Positions 8,234 through 16,304 of a stretch of 64,000 nt of DNA are shown here, piece after piece. The DNA lies in the NCBI GenBank assembly GCA_024349765.1, contig AP026073.1:3658001-3722000 (forward strand), given 5' to 3'. The notes under the pieces were generated by a model, which made no database searches, was not told the DNA's origin, and worked only from the letters and a program-made list of their open reading frames with translations. Every line of letters starts with the position of its first letter. Position 1 is the stretch's first letter. The DNA comes from Streptomyces nigrescens (lineage in GTDB: Bacteria; Actinomycetota; Actinomycetes; Streptomycetales; Streptomycetaceae). A program made the position numbers and the translations under genes.

Positions 8234-8675
8234 ATCTGCAGCCTGCCCGATCCCGGCCCGAGGGTATAGGGGTCGCGGCGAAGTTGCGCCAACAGCCCGA
8301 TGGTCACGGAGAGTTCGGCCACCGAGTGTCGTCCTGTCGCGAACACATCGACCACCGAGTGTCGTTCTGTCACGAAGACATCGACACGGAATGACGGGGG
8401 CAGATCGTGGGCCTCGGAGTGTTCACCATCGAACAACGCCGACGAGCTGAGATGAGGCACCGGTGTCCCGTCGGTGTAAGGCCGCCCCGTGGAAGGGGGC
8501 AGCGGCCATCGCGACTCCTGAGCCCGATAGGCGTCGCTCTCGGGAAGCGGGACCGGCCGTGGGGGCGCAGGGGTGCCTGAAGGGCGGCCGGCATGGAGTC
8601 GTCCACGGTCCGGGTCCGGCAGTGGTCCGGCCTGCACCCTCTTTCGCGGAGATCGGGGGAATTTTCCTCTTGTCC
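8234..8675. other. No secure gene; contains a 33-bp tandem duplication
   Basis: A minus-strand frame here would encode the repeat VDVFVTERHSV/VDVFATGRHSV from the duplicated DNA at 8319-8384. It has no start signal or recognised domain. I regard the stretch as non-coding or decayed. Confidence 0.4.
8319..8384. repeat. 33-bp direct tandem repeat, two copies
   Basis: Copies at 8319-8351 and 8352-8384 both begin CCACCGAGTGTCGT and end ACATCGA, with three mismatches between them. The unit length is a multiple of three. Confidence 0.8.
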
Positions 8676-8701
8676 GGAATTGGGTGGTTGCGTGTATCGT
8701 C
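8676..8701 (+). promoter_or_regulatory. Possible ECF-type promoter of the small secreted protein
   Basis: GGAAT at 8676-8680 and CGTC at 8698-8701 are separated by 17 nt, as in promoters read by extracytoplasmic-function sigma factors. They lie about 40 nt before the start codon. A weaker primary-sigma reading (TTGTCC, TATCGT) is also possible. Confidence 0.4.
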
Positions 8702-8742
8702 CTCAGAGGCAGTTCCCGCACGCGATGGGACGGGGAGACATG

Positions 8743-8973
8743 ATGAAGAAGATCATCGCGATAGCGTTCGCCACCGCACTGTTCGGCGCCGGAGGCGCCG
8801 GCATCGCCTCCGCGGCCACCGCAGCGCCGGAGGCGCCACCCGGCCAGGGCACCGTCACCACGACGTTCCACTGCCCTGCCCCGCGCGGCACCTTCAAGAT
8901 CACGGCGGACCCGTGGGTGATGGGCCAGTACGAGTGGTATTACGGTCAGCAAGGTTGCACGTACAGTTCGTAG
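8743..8973 (+). CDS. Small secreted protein of unknown function
   Basis: A 76-residue protein with a clear Sec signal peptide: KK near the N-terminus, a hydrophobic stretch IIAIAFATALFGAGGAG, and cleavage after IASA. The mature part is about 50 residues, with two Cys (FHCPAP and QGCTYSS) that could form one disulfide, and an aromatic patch DPWVMGQYEWYYG. Two ATGs are adjacent (8740, 8743); the second has better spacing to GGGGAG. No family is recognised. The gene stands alone. Confidence 0.75.
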   Translation: MKKIIAIAFATALFGAGGAGIASAATAAPEAPPGQGTVTTTFHCPAPRGTFKITADPWVMGQYEWYYGQQGCTYSS

Positions 8974-9106
8974 TCACCGGCCTCCCGGTGACTCGCTCAC
9001 TTCCTCGTCACGGTCGTGCGCTCTTCGGGTTCCTACACGCTGGGCTTGTGGCTGAGCGTCCCGCGTCGTCGCGGGCTCGCCGAGCTCGACACACCTCGAC
9101 CCAATG

Positions 9107-9261
9107 GGTTGTCGGCCAGGCTCCTCCAGTAGGACGGAGGCGTAGAAGTGCCGCAGCGCGTGCATGCCGTTCTCGCGGGCGAGCGGGACGCAGGTGGTCT
9201 TGCACTCCTTTCCCTGCGGCAATACGGACCGGCGACCAGGTGGAGCCGTCGGAGGCTGGAT
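9107..9261 (-). pseudogene. Fragment of a tyrosine recombinase/phage integrase
   Basis: The minus frame reads RENGMHALRHFYASVLLEE, the conserved HxxR box of Streptomyces integrases (normally followed by an ALAEYLGH-type stretch and the catalytic Tyr). The reading is lost directly after LLEEPG and no upstream catalytic Arg domain is present. About 50 codons remain of a gene usually 350-450 codons long. It marks a former integrated element; no att site could be identified. Confidence 0.6.
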
Positions 9262-9627
9262 TGCAGAGCCTGACCGTGGCGCTTAGCGTGATGTCGGGGA
9301 CTCCAGCGGCCCTCTGGTGCGGTGCGTGCGGCGGACTCAGCAGGGCATGCCCCCGGGGTCCAGTCCATCGAGGTGATCACCGATGACTGACAGCACACAG
9401 ACGCTCGTCAAGAATCTCGCCGACACCTTCAGGCATCCGATCCGTTCGCGATCCTGCAGCCTGACCTCAGATCAGTTCGCTGCGGCGAGCGGTCCTGATC
9501 ACGGACCTCAGTAGGCCGCACGAACCCAGCTCGCTCACATGATCATGTTGGGCCAGTCGGTAGAGGCCATTGTTCCTGTCCGGAACGCCCGCCGAGTTCG
9601 TCGGGTGCCGAGATACGAAGGTCACTC
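9262..9627. other. No secure gene
   Basis: A 43-codon frame from ATG 9383 (AGGTGA upstream) begins MTDSTQTLVKNLADTF and stops by 9515. It has no recognised family and may be a truncated relic. Nothing else is supported. Confidence 0.35.
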
Positions 9628-10752
9628 ATGCCGCAATCCATGCGCGCGCTCGTAGCCGGGGAGGTCGGCGAGCCGAACGATGTCCTGCGGCTGGAATCCC
9701 GGCCCGTTCCCACGGCAGTAGCCGGCCAGGCGTTGATCCGTGTGAAGGCGACTCCGATTCACGCCAGCGATCTGCACGTGTTGCGTGGTCGCTACGGTTT
9801 CACCCCCGAATTTCCCACTGTCGGGGGGCACATGGAATGTGTGGGCCGTATTGCGGCCCTGGGCCCGGATACCGAGGGACTGAAGATCGGCGAGCGTGTG
9901 GTGGCCGTTGCTGTCCCGGCCGTACCCGGGCCGCGTGTGGCCGGCACCTGGCAGGAATACCTTGTTGCCGATACCCATAGGCTTCTGCCGGTCCCCGACC
10001 GTCTGAGCGACTCCAGTGCCTGTCAACTCGCCGTCAACCCGTTGACCGCGCTGCTCCTGGTGACTCGCGAACTCGACGTACGGCCGGGCGAATGGTTGTT
10101 GCAGACGGCGGCGGGCTCCACCGTCGGCCGGCTCGTCATTCAGCTGGCCAGGCATCTGGGTGTGCGGACGATCAATGTGGTGCGGCGGCGCGATGCCGTG
10201 GAGGAGATCAAGGCGCTTGGTGGCGACGAGGCCATTTGCACCGAGGACGAGGACCTGTTGCGGCGTGTGACGGAGATTGCAGGCCCGGCCGGCGTGCGCA
10301 AGGCCATCGACTGTGTCGCGGGCCATGTAGGTGCCCAGGTGTCCCAGGCATTGGCTCCGGGAGGAGAAGCCGTGGTCTACGGCGCACTCTCCACCCATCG
10401 ACAGACTGACCCGGCGGCGCTGACGATTCCGCTGCTGGCGCGCTCAATCATCTACGAGACCAAAGTGGTCCGTGGCTTCTGGCTGAACCGCTGGTTCGGC
10501 ACCGCCTCACCTACGGATGCGCTGCGCGCGCTGTCCGAGGTTCGCAGCCTCGTCGCCGATGAAGTGCTGAGCATCCCCCAAGGCCGGCCGTTCCCGCTCG
10601 AACGCTTCACGGAAGCCATCTCGTTCGCCGAAACACCCGCCCACGGCGCAAAGCCGCTCTTCGTCTTCGGCGACGGACGGGACGAAGCCGACGGACACGT
10701 CGAGCCCGACGACGGACACATCGAGCCCTCCCGCCATCGCTTCGACGCCTGA
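9628..10752 (+). CDS. Zinc-independent medium-chain reductase, enoyl-reductase (ETR)-like
   Basis: A 374-residue MDR-superfamily protein. The N-terminal GroES-like domain contains KATPIHASDLHVLRGRYGF and PTVGGHMECVGRI. The Rossmann domain has QTAAGSTVGRLVIQLARHLGV followed by NVVRR, suiting NADP. Structural-zinc Cys residues are absent, as in quinone reductases and 2-enoyl thioester reductases. The last 25 residues are an extra acidic tail with a short internal repeat (DGHVEP, DGHIEP). ATG 9628 follows GAAGG. Substrate unknown; it stands alone in the operon. Confidence 0.85.
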   Translation: MPQSMRALVAGEVGEPNDVLRLESRPVPTAVAGQALIRVKATPIHASDLHVLRGRYGFTPEFPTVGGHMECVGRIAALGPDTEGLKIGERVVAVAVPAVPGPRVAGTWQEYLVADTHRLLPVPDRLSDSSACQLAVNPLTALLLVTRELDVRPGEWLLQTAAGSTVGRLVIQLARHLGVRTINVVRRRDAVEEIKALGGDEAICTEDEDLLRRVTEIAGPAGVRKAIDCVAGHVGAQVSQALAPGGEAVVYGALSTHRQTDPAALTIPLLARSIIYETKVVRGFWLNRWFGTASPTDALRALSEVRSLVADEVLSIPQGRPFPLERFTEAISFAETPAHGAKPLFVFGDGRDEADGHVEPDDGHIEPSRHRFDA

Positions 10753-11029
10753 CGGGTTGAGGACTCGCTGCCCTGCGGCCGCGAAGAACCCACTCGCAGG
10801 CCCCCAACGCGGGGACCGGGGCGGTGTCCGCCCGTGATGAGGGGGGCGGCGCTTGCGGCTGGCGGGCCATGTCGTTTGGGCCGTCGCAGGTCGTTTCATC
10901 TGCTGTGCCACTTCACGCATGGTCGGCAGAAGCAACCCTTCCGGGGGCGTCGCGGGTCCTACCCGGTGTCGTGCTCAGACGACAGCCTCTGTCGATTCGT
11001 ACGGGTAACCGACTGGAAGGGCGTACCCC

Positions 11030-11287
11030 GTGGTACTTGATCCCAACTTCTGCCTGGACGTGCCTGAGGGTTTCGACGATTCGGACGCTGAGACCGGCGT
11101 GCATCCCATGGCCAGGAAGCTGTTCCCGGCCACAACTGCCGCGGAAGCGTTCAAGAAAGCTCATGAGTGGGTGCGGGAACACCGGATCCGCCTGACGGAT
11201 GTGTCGTGGGATTTCTTCCACGACGAAGACGAGCCCTACTGCCTGACCATCTACTTCACCTTCGAGTTGAAATCCGAGGACACCTGA
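11030..11287 (+). CDS. Small acidic hypothetical protein
   Basis: 85 residues starting at GTG 11030 with GGAAGGG about 9 nt upstream. The composition is that of a real soluble protein: an amphipathic helix AEAFKKAHEWVREHRIRL, then DVSWDFFHDEDEPYCLTIYFTFEL. No domain is recognised, and there is no signal or membrane segment. Its neighbours do not suggest a role. Confidence 0.6.
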   Translation: MVLDPNFCLDVPEGFDDSDAETGVHPMARKLFPATTAAEAFKKAHEWVREHRIRLTDVSWDFFHDEDEPYCLTIYFTFELKSEDT

Positions 11288-11516
11288 CCCGACAGGGCAG
11301 TTCGTTGGGAACGGCCGGTCGTTGGCCCGGCGTGTCGTTGAGGACGAACCGGGTGAGTCCGCCCTCCAGCGGCACGACGAGCACGCCACGCGCCCGTACG
11401 GCTTCCGGTACGGCTTCCGGTACGGCGGTCGCCGCAGTACGCCCGGAGGCAGGGCGCAGGAGGGCCGCTTCCAGCGCTTCGGTAGTCTCCGCCCTTCCGA
11501 CGAGGGGAGATGGACG

Positions 11517-11906
11517 ATGGTGGAAGCTGGGCCGGCGAGACCTCCGAGACCCTGGTCCAGAGGGATTCTGTGCGGCGTCCTTTTCGGGGGTCTGGCCTCG
11601 GTGGTCTCCATCGCCACTATCGGGAGGGTGTGGGCGGCGTGTGGCGTCGGCGTCAACGCAGCGGCCAGCAACATGACTCTGCTGTTTCTCGGCCCTCTCA
11701 TATGGATCGCCGTAGCCGTTTCCTGGGTCGTCCTGTACGCCACCCTGGGACGACGTCACCGAAGCGCAGCACTGACCGCAGGGCTCATCTTCACCGTGTG
11801 CGTCACGTGGTTCCTGGTGACGTGGCTTGGCATCGTGGACTCCTACCCTGACCCTCGATGCCCGGGGAATGTCCCGCCCTGGTGGCCGAGTTTCCTCCCT
11901 GCATAA
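11517..11906 (+). CDS. Small integral membrane protein
   Basis: About 129 residues with three hydrophobic segments (GILCGVLFGGLASVVSIATI; LLFLGPLIWIAVAVSWVVLY; LTAGLIFTVCVTWFLVTWLG). ATG 11517 is chosen because GAGGGGAG lies 7 nt upstream; a longer frame from 11322 crosses a low-complexity stretch with a tandem YGFRYGFRYG and is unlikely. Family unknown. It is followed by an IS fragment on the other strand. Confidence 0.65.
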   Translation: MVEAGPARPPRPWSRGILCGVLFGGLASVVSIATIGRVWAACGVGVNAAASNMTLLFLGPLIWIAVAVSWVVLYATLGRRHRSAALTAGLIFTVCVTWFLVTWLGIVDSYPDPRCPGNVPPWWPSFLPA

Positions 11907-11935
11907 CCGCACGCAACCACTGTTGGTCAACGCTT

Positions 11936-12033
11936 CCGGGGCGGGACGCCTTGATGCCGCGGCGCCGAAAGTGGGCACGGAAGCTGCTGGCCGAGTAGCC
12001 CTTGTCGGCGACCACCGGCTCGGGCCCTGCCCG
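11936..12033 (-). pseudogene. Fragment of an IS5-family transposase
   Basis: The minus frame reads EPVVADKGYSASSFRAHFR and RRGIKASRP, the conserved block around the second catalytic Asp of IS5-type transposases (ADKGYSS...LRRRGI). Only about 32 codons survive and both ends are missing. It is unrelated in position to the remnant at 433-773 and marks a second old insertion. Confidence 0.65.
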
Positions 12034-12089
12034 TGGTCGCCAGGGCCCGCCGCGGCTTCAGCCGGATCCGTGCGCGCACGTCGGGGAGG

Positions 12090-13964
12090 TCACACGGCCT
12101 GGCTGGGGTTCGCGCCCATGGGCGGAGTGCCCCGGCCTGCGGAAGCCAGTATGGCGGCGCCGGCGGGGTCGGCGGCCAGGGCCTCCTCGAAGCTGTCCTT
12201 CGGCAGCACCCTGTTCCTGGCGAGGGTCACTCCGCTCGGTGGGGTGTCGTCCTGGGAGGGGTGGTCGTCCCAGAAGTTGTCGAGGAAGGCCACGTTCTCC
12301 AGTGGGGGCGTCACCCGTAGCACGATCGGAGCGTCACTGCGGTGGACGACGTTGCCCTGCACGGTCACCCAGGCGGCACCGTAGTCGGTGTAGAGGCCGA
12401 AGTTGTAGGGCGTGATGGTGTCGCGGATGACATTGCCTCGCACCAGGGTGCCGTCGGCGTAGGAAGCTCCCTGTCGGCCGTTGAGGTAGATGCCGCCGCC
12501 GTCGGCCAGCACTGTCATGGTGCGGTGGATGAGGTTTTCGAGGACCTGGACCCGGGCAGCCTCCCCGCCGCCGGTGACGACGATCCCGCTGTAGGGGACG
12601 TCGTGGATCTCGTTGTGAGCCACCGTCACCTCGCGGGCGTTCATTACCCAGACGGCGGGTGAGCCGTGGTACTCGCGGCCGATGTGGTGGATGAGGTTCT
12701 GCTCGATCCGGGTACCGGTGTCTGAGGTGACGGTCACGGCGCTGCCGGAGACGTCCTCGATCTGGTTGCCGACGACGACGTTGTCGCGACCCCGCCCGGT
12801 GAAGCCGATCGCCCCGGCGCCGAGCCGGGCGAAGCTGTTGTCGTGGAGTGCGACCCGAACGGCGGCGGTGAACTCGACGTTGGCCGGTACGAGCCGGGGT
12901 TCCACCGGAATCGTCACATGGGCATTTCCGTCGGCGAGTTCGACCTTCTGCAGCTGGCCGCCGTCGTAGTAGGTGTTGGCGAAGAAGTGCAGGAACCCAT
13001 GGGGTCCGTCCGGTGCGGTCCAGCCGGCGTGGGAGAAGGTCAGGCCGCGCAGCGTCACATCGTGCAGTGGGGTCTGCTCGGTTCCCCGGCCGACGACGAG
13101 CTTCTCCAGGACCGGGGTGATGATCTCGGCTTCGGCCGGGTTCTCCCCGGGCAGTGGCAGGTAGTGCAGGACGTGGTGCCCGGGGGTGCGTCGGTCGAGG
13201 GCGAAGGTGCCGGGCTCGGTCAGGAAGCTCACGCTGTTCTCCGCCGAAACCGGCCGGGCCAGGCCGTCCCACCGTGTGTCCCGGCGGGTTTCGGGGTCGG
13301 TCGGCTTGTCGCCGACCCAGGCGGCGGAGTAGAGCTCGCGGGCCCATGTGAAGGCGGGCTGGGCAAGGGTGATGGTCGTGGATCGCGCGTCGCCGGTGAT
13401 CTCGGCGACCCGGCAGCGGGCCTCCGACCACGGGTACACCCACGGGAAGACGAACTCGATGCTCGTCGGGTCCTGCCAGCTTTGCGGTTCGGTGCTATCC
13501 GTGACGTAACCGGTCTCCGTTTTCGTCACATTACCCGGGAGTCCGGGACTGAGCGAGGCCCTGGGGGCTCGGCGGCCGTTCACATACAGCTGCCGGGTCT
13601 CCAGCGAGCCCACCTCGGCCCGCCAGGTGCCGTCCACCTCGCCGGGATGCCACCCGGAGATCACGCGGCCGCCGCTGACAACGGCCTCCTCCTGGCCGGG
13701 AGTTCCAAAGCCGTAGGCCTGGTAGACGACCCGGTGGCCGTTCCGGCCCGAGTCTCCTGCGCCTGAGTCCAGGGTGAAGGGGGTGTCCAGGAAGTACGTT
13801 CCGGCGCGGAGGTTGACCACGAGGTCGGATCGCAACGACGCGGTACGGGCGCGGACGGCCCGCTGTGCGGCGGACAGGGTGGCGAACGGCCGGTCGAGCG
13901 TGCCGGGCCAGGAATCGCGACCCCAGGGTGCGACGTAGAGCTGGTCGGGCTGGTCGTCGAGCAT
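12090..13964 (-). CDS. Right-handed parallel beta-helix protein, possibly a glycoside hydrolase (GH141/GH120-like)
   Basis: 624 residues. The N-terminus LYVAPWGRDSWPGTLDRPFATL is the DUF1565-type opening of beta-helix enzymes, followed by DSGRNGHRVVYQAYG, SGGRVISGW and RQLYVNGRRAPRA. The last is a block I associate with GH141-type proteins. From about residue 300 come helix coils such as VALHDNSFARLGAGAIGFTG, GNQIEDVSGSAVTVTS and HNEIHDVPYSGIVVTGGG. No signal peptide is visible, which is unusual for polysaccharide enzymes and suggests an intracellular substrate. ATG 13964 follows GGGGGAAGG. It is divergent from a TetR gene with an operator between them. Confidence 0.8.
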   Translation of the reverse strand: MLDDQPDQLYVAPWGRDSWPGTLDRPFATLSAAQRAVRARTASLRSDLVVNLRAGTYFLDTPFTLDSGAGDSGRNGHRVVYQAYGFGTPGQEEAVVSGGRVISGWHPGEVDGTWRAEVGSLETRQLYVNGRRAPRASLSPGLPGNVTKTETGYVTDSTEPQSWQDPTSIEFVFPWVYPWSEARCRVAEITGDARSTTITLAQPAFTWARELYSAAWVGDKPTDPETRRDTRWDGLARPVSAENSVSFLTEPGTFALDRRTPGHHVLHYLPLPGENPAEAEIITPVLEKLVVGRGTEQTPLHDVTLRGLTFSHAGWTAPDGPHGFLHFFANTYYDGGQLQKVELADGNAHVTIPVEPRLVPANVEFTAAVRVALHDNSFARLGAGAIGFTGRGRDNVVVGNQIEDVSGSAVTVTSDTGTRIEQNLIHHIGREYHGSPAVWVMNAREVTVAHNEIHDVPYSGIVVTGGGEAARVQVLENLIHRTMTVLADGGGIYLNGRQGASYADGTLVRGNVIRDTITPYNFGLYTDYGAAWVTVQGNVVHRSDAPIVLRVTPPLENVAFLDNFWDDHPSQDDTPPSGVTLARNRVLPKDSFEEALAADPAGAAILASAGRGTPPMGANPSQAV

Positions 13965-13986
13965 GAATGCACCTTCCCCCGAATAG

Positions 13987-14020
13987 GTTTATGCCGTACA
14001 CGGCTGCGTACACCATAAAC
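13987..14020. promoter_or_regulatory. Operator between beta-helix gene and TetR
   Basis: GTTTATG (13987-13993) and CATAAAC (14014-14020) are perfect inverted arms. Between them CGTACAC occurs twice as a direct repeat. The element lies in the short divergent intergenic region, so it probably controls both genes. Confidence 0.6.
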
Positions 14021-14061
14021 GCCAGGCTAGGGTGGAGGTCAAGAACGGAAGGTGAGTGCGC

Positions 14062-15021
14062 ATGACCGAGGAGAGCGCGACGGCGGAACCTGGACGCACC
14101 GTCGAACTGCTGTGGGGCGCCAAGGAGAGCCCCGGGCGGACGGGGCTGAACCTGGCCGGGATCGTCGCGGCGGCGATCGAGGTCGCCGACGCCGAAGGGC
14201 TGCCCGCGCTGTCCATGCGACGGGTTGCCGAGCGGCTGGGCTTCACCACGATGTCGCTCTACCGGCATGTGCCCGGCAAGGCGGAGCTGATCGAGCTGAT
14301 GCGGGACGCCGTGGTCGGCGAACTCGACCTGTCCGCGCCCGACCACTCCGATTCCGGCGACGTCGACTGGCGCACCGGAATGGAGGCGTGGGCCCGCGCG
14401 CACTGGACCCTCCACCTGCGGCATCCGTGGCTTGTGCACACCGCCGGCAGTCGTCGGCTGCCCGGCCCGAACATCATGGCCGACTACGAGCGCGCGTTGC
14501 AGATCGCCGAGGGTACGGGGTTGCGGGCTTCCGAGGTGGTCGCGGTGGTCTCTCTGGTCGCCGGCTTCGTCAAGACCGCCGCACAGCAGGTCCACGAAGT
14601 CCGCCATGAAGAGCGGGAGTCCGGCGTCTCGAACGCGCAGTGGTGGCGCGGCCAGGAGGAACTGGTCGAGCGCATGGGCCCGTACCCCGCCCTCGGCCGC
14701 CTGTGGCATGCCGGTGCCTTCGACGAACCTGAGGACCCCTTCGATTTCGGTCTGGCCCGGACTCTCGACGGCGTCGAACTCCTCGTCGCCCGGCGTCATC
14801 GCGCGGAAAACCGTGATGAAATCCGTGATGTAACTGCGCCGCAGCCTCACCCGGGGCAGTGCTCGGTCTGCGGCGCCGAGTTCGCTGGGCCGCGTCGCGG
14901 GCGGCCGCGGGACTACTGCTCCCGTGCCTGCCAGCAACGGGCCTATCGGCAGCGCCGATCGGCGACCTCGGCATCCGCCGGCGCCGCGGCATCCGACAGT
15001 TCTGCTGGCAACGCCCTCTAG
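14062..15021 (+). CDS. TetR-family regulator with C-terminal zinc ribbon
   Basis: About 319 residues. The TetR helix-turn-helix (AIEVADAEGLPALSMRRVAE, then TTMSLYRHVPGKAEL) and a TetR_C-type domain with WARAHWTLHLRHPWLV belong to the subfamily with long ligand-binding domains. The extra C-terminus has CSVCGAEF...DYCSRACQQRAYRQRR, a CX2C...CX3C zinc-ribbon-like motif followed by a basic stretch. ATG 14062 is preferred over GTG 14056 because GGAAGGTGA is then correctly spaced. It is divergent from the beta-helix gene, its likely target. Confidence 0.88.
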   Translation: MTEESATAEPGRTVELLWGAKESPGRTGLNLAGIVAAAIEVADAEGLPALSMRRVAERLGFTTMSLYRHVPGKAELIELMRDAVVGELDLSAPDHSDSGDVDWRTGMEAWARAHWTLHLRHPWLVHTAGSRRLPGPNIMADYERALQIAEGTGLRASEVVAVVSLVAGFVKTAAQQVHEVRHEERESGVSNAQWWRGQEELVERMGPYPALGRLWHAGAFDEPEDPFDFGLARTLDGVELLVARRHRAENRDEIRDVTAPQPHPGQCSVCGAEFAGPRRGRPRDYCSRACQQRAYRQRRSATSASAGAAASDSSAGNAL

Positions 15022-15046
15022 GGTGACGCCGCCAGGCCCGGCGGCT

Positions 15047-15535
15047 CTAGCCTGGTTCCTGGCCGCTCACCGCGGCTTCGTACGCGAGCAAAGTGTCGAC
15101 GAACAGCTGCCGCTGATCCGGCGTCAGGGGAGCCAGCGCCTTGCGCCACGCAGCCGCACCCGGGGCGAGCCAGGCGGCGATCGCGGGTTGCTGGTCGGCC
15201 GCAATGCCGATGATGCGACGGCGCCGGTCCGCCTGGTCCTCGCGCCGTTCCAGGATCCCCTGCCGGCTCAGGTCGCCGACCAGCAGGCTCACCGTCGTCG
15301 GCGCGACCTGCAGTCGAGCCGCCAGTTCGTTCACGGTCATCGGCCCGTCGAAGAGCAGGTAGGACAGCAGCGAGAGGTGGCGCGGCGCCAGCGCGAAGGA
15401 CTGCAGGGCCTCGGGCACAGGGATCTTCTTGACCCGGCCCACCATTCGGGGCATGAGCAGCAACAGGTCCCTGACGGCGTCATCGACCCCGTTCTCGCTG
15501 CCCTCGGCGGCGTCGTGCGCCTTGGGTCTTGACAT
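15047..15535 (-). CDS. MarR-family transcriptional regulator
   Basis: 162 residues. The winged helix-turn-helix runs LAPRHLSLLSYLLFDGPMTV, LAARLQVAPTTVSLLVGDL, then the wing RREDQADRRRRIIGIA, which is classic MarR. Start ATG 15535 follows GGAGAGG; the frame is open further upstream, but that would run through the operator. It is divergent from a tautomerase gene, with a perfect inverted repeat between. MarR proteins often respond to phenolic or aromatic acids, which fits a tautomerase target. Confidence 0.9.
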   Translation of the reverse strand: MSRPKAHDAAEGSENGVDDAVRDLLLLMPRMVGRVKKIPVPEALQSFALAPRHLSLLSYLLFDGPMTVNELAARLQVAPTTVSLLVGDLSRQGILERREDQADRRRRIIGIAADQQPAIAAWLAPGAAAWRKALAPLTPDQRQLFVDTLLAYEAAVSGQEPG

Positions 15536-15575
15536 CGCACACCTCTCCACATTTACCTTTGCCCTCAAAGCTATT

Positions 15576-15595
15576 TTGCTTTGCTTGCAAAGCAA
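15576..15595. promoter_or_regulatory. Perfect MarR-type operator
   Basis: TTGCTTTGC (15576-15584) and GCAAAGCAA (15587-15595) are perfect inverted arms around two bases, between the divergent MarR and tautomerase genes. Size and symmetry suit a MarR dimer. Confidence 0.8.
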
Positions 15596-15638
15596 CCTGC
15601 TCTCCATCCTACGTACCGACGTGAACGGAGTTGCCGCC

Positions 15639-16022
15639 ATGCCGCACTTCAGCGTGCACATCCGCGAAGAATCTCTTGACGGGACGGTCGAACCGAAACT
15701 GATCGGCGCCCTGGCCGACGCGGTCGGTGCCGTCTACGGCGAGGAGTTCCGCCGCCTCGTCGGGGTGGACCTGATCGGAATCCCGCAGCACCGCCGGGGC
15801 ATCGGCGGCAACCCGACCGACCTCGATGCGCCTCATGTCACCCTCAGCATGCGCGAGGCCGCCTATCACCTGCCCGAGGTCCCGGACGCTCCCGCACGCC
15901 TGGTCGCCAACGCCACCGACGCACTGGTCGCCGCGCTCGGCGAGGCCGTCCGCAAACAGGTCATCGTCACCCTCGTCGGCGTCCCCGACGGCCGCACCGG
16001 AGTCGCCGGCGCGGTGGCCTGA
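15639..16022 (+). CDS. Tautomerase-superfamily protein
   Basis: 127 residues. The protein starts Met-Pro (MPHFSVHI), and Pro after Met removal is the catalytic N-terminal proline of the 4-oxalocrotonate tautomerase/MIF fold. A second beta-alpha-beta unit follows (VTLSMREAAYHL; EAVRKQVIVTLVGVPDG), giving the two-unit length typical of cis-CaaD/MSAD-type members. ACGGAG is 8 nt before ATG 15639. It is divergent from MarR. The substrate is probably a small unsaturated keto acid or haloacrylate, but the other catalytic residues cannot be assigned securely. Confidence 0.8.
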   Translation: MPHFSVHIREESLDGTVEPKLIGALADAVGAVYGEEFRRLVGVDLIGIPQHRRGIGGNPTDLDAPHVTLSMREAAYHLPEVPDAPARLVANATDALVAALGEAVRKQVIVTLVGVPDGRTGVAGAVA

Positions 16023-16269
16023 CGCGCGTGCGCGGACCGGGTGTGCCTGCCGGTCCGCGCACGCAGCACCGCCGGACGCTGCACGGCCGGTCCCTGCCGC
16101 ACCCATCGCGGGCGTAAGAAGGTGAAAGCCGGCGGTGGTGGGGTCGTGGTAACGGGATGCCCGTCGGCCGACCCGGATGGATGTCAGGGTTCTCGTAGGC
16201 GACCTGCTCCAGCTGTCGCCGGCGCAGCCAGGTTGGGTCACATGAGCGAGCTGTGGGGAATTAGCCTTG

Positions 16270-16290
16270 AGTCTCCAGTGACTGGAGACT
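16270..16290 (+). promoter_or_regulatory. Perfect MerR-type operator
   Basis: AGTCTCCAGT (16270-16279) and ACTGGAGACT (16281-16290) are perfect arms around a single G, with TTGA overlapping the left arm as a possible -35 box. CTCCAGT-x-ACTGGAG is the usual site of MerR regulators. It lies 15 nt before the MerR gene, so autoregulation is likely. Confidence 0.8.
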
Positions 16291-16304
16291 GCAGGGTGGG
16301 GGAC

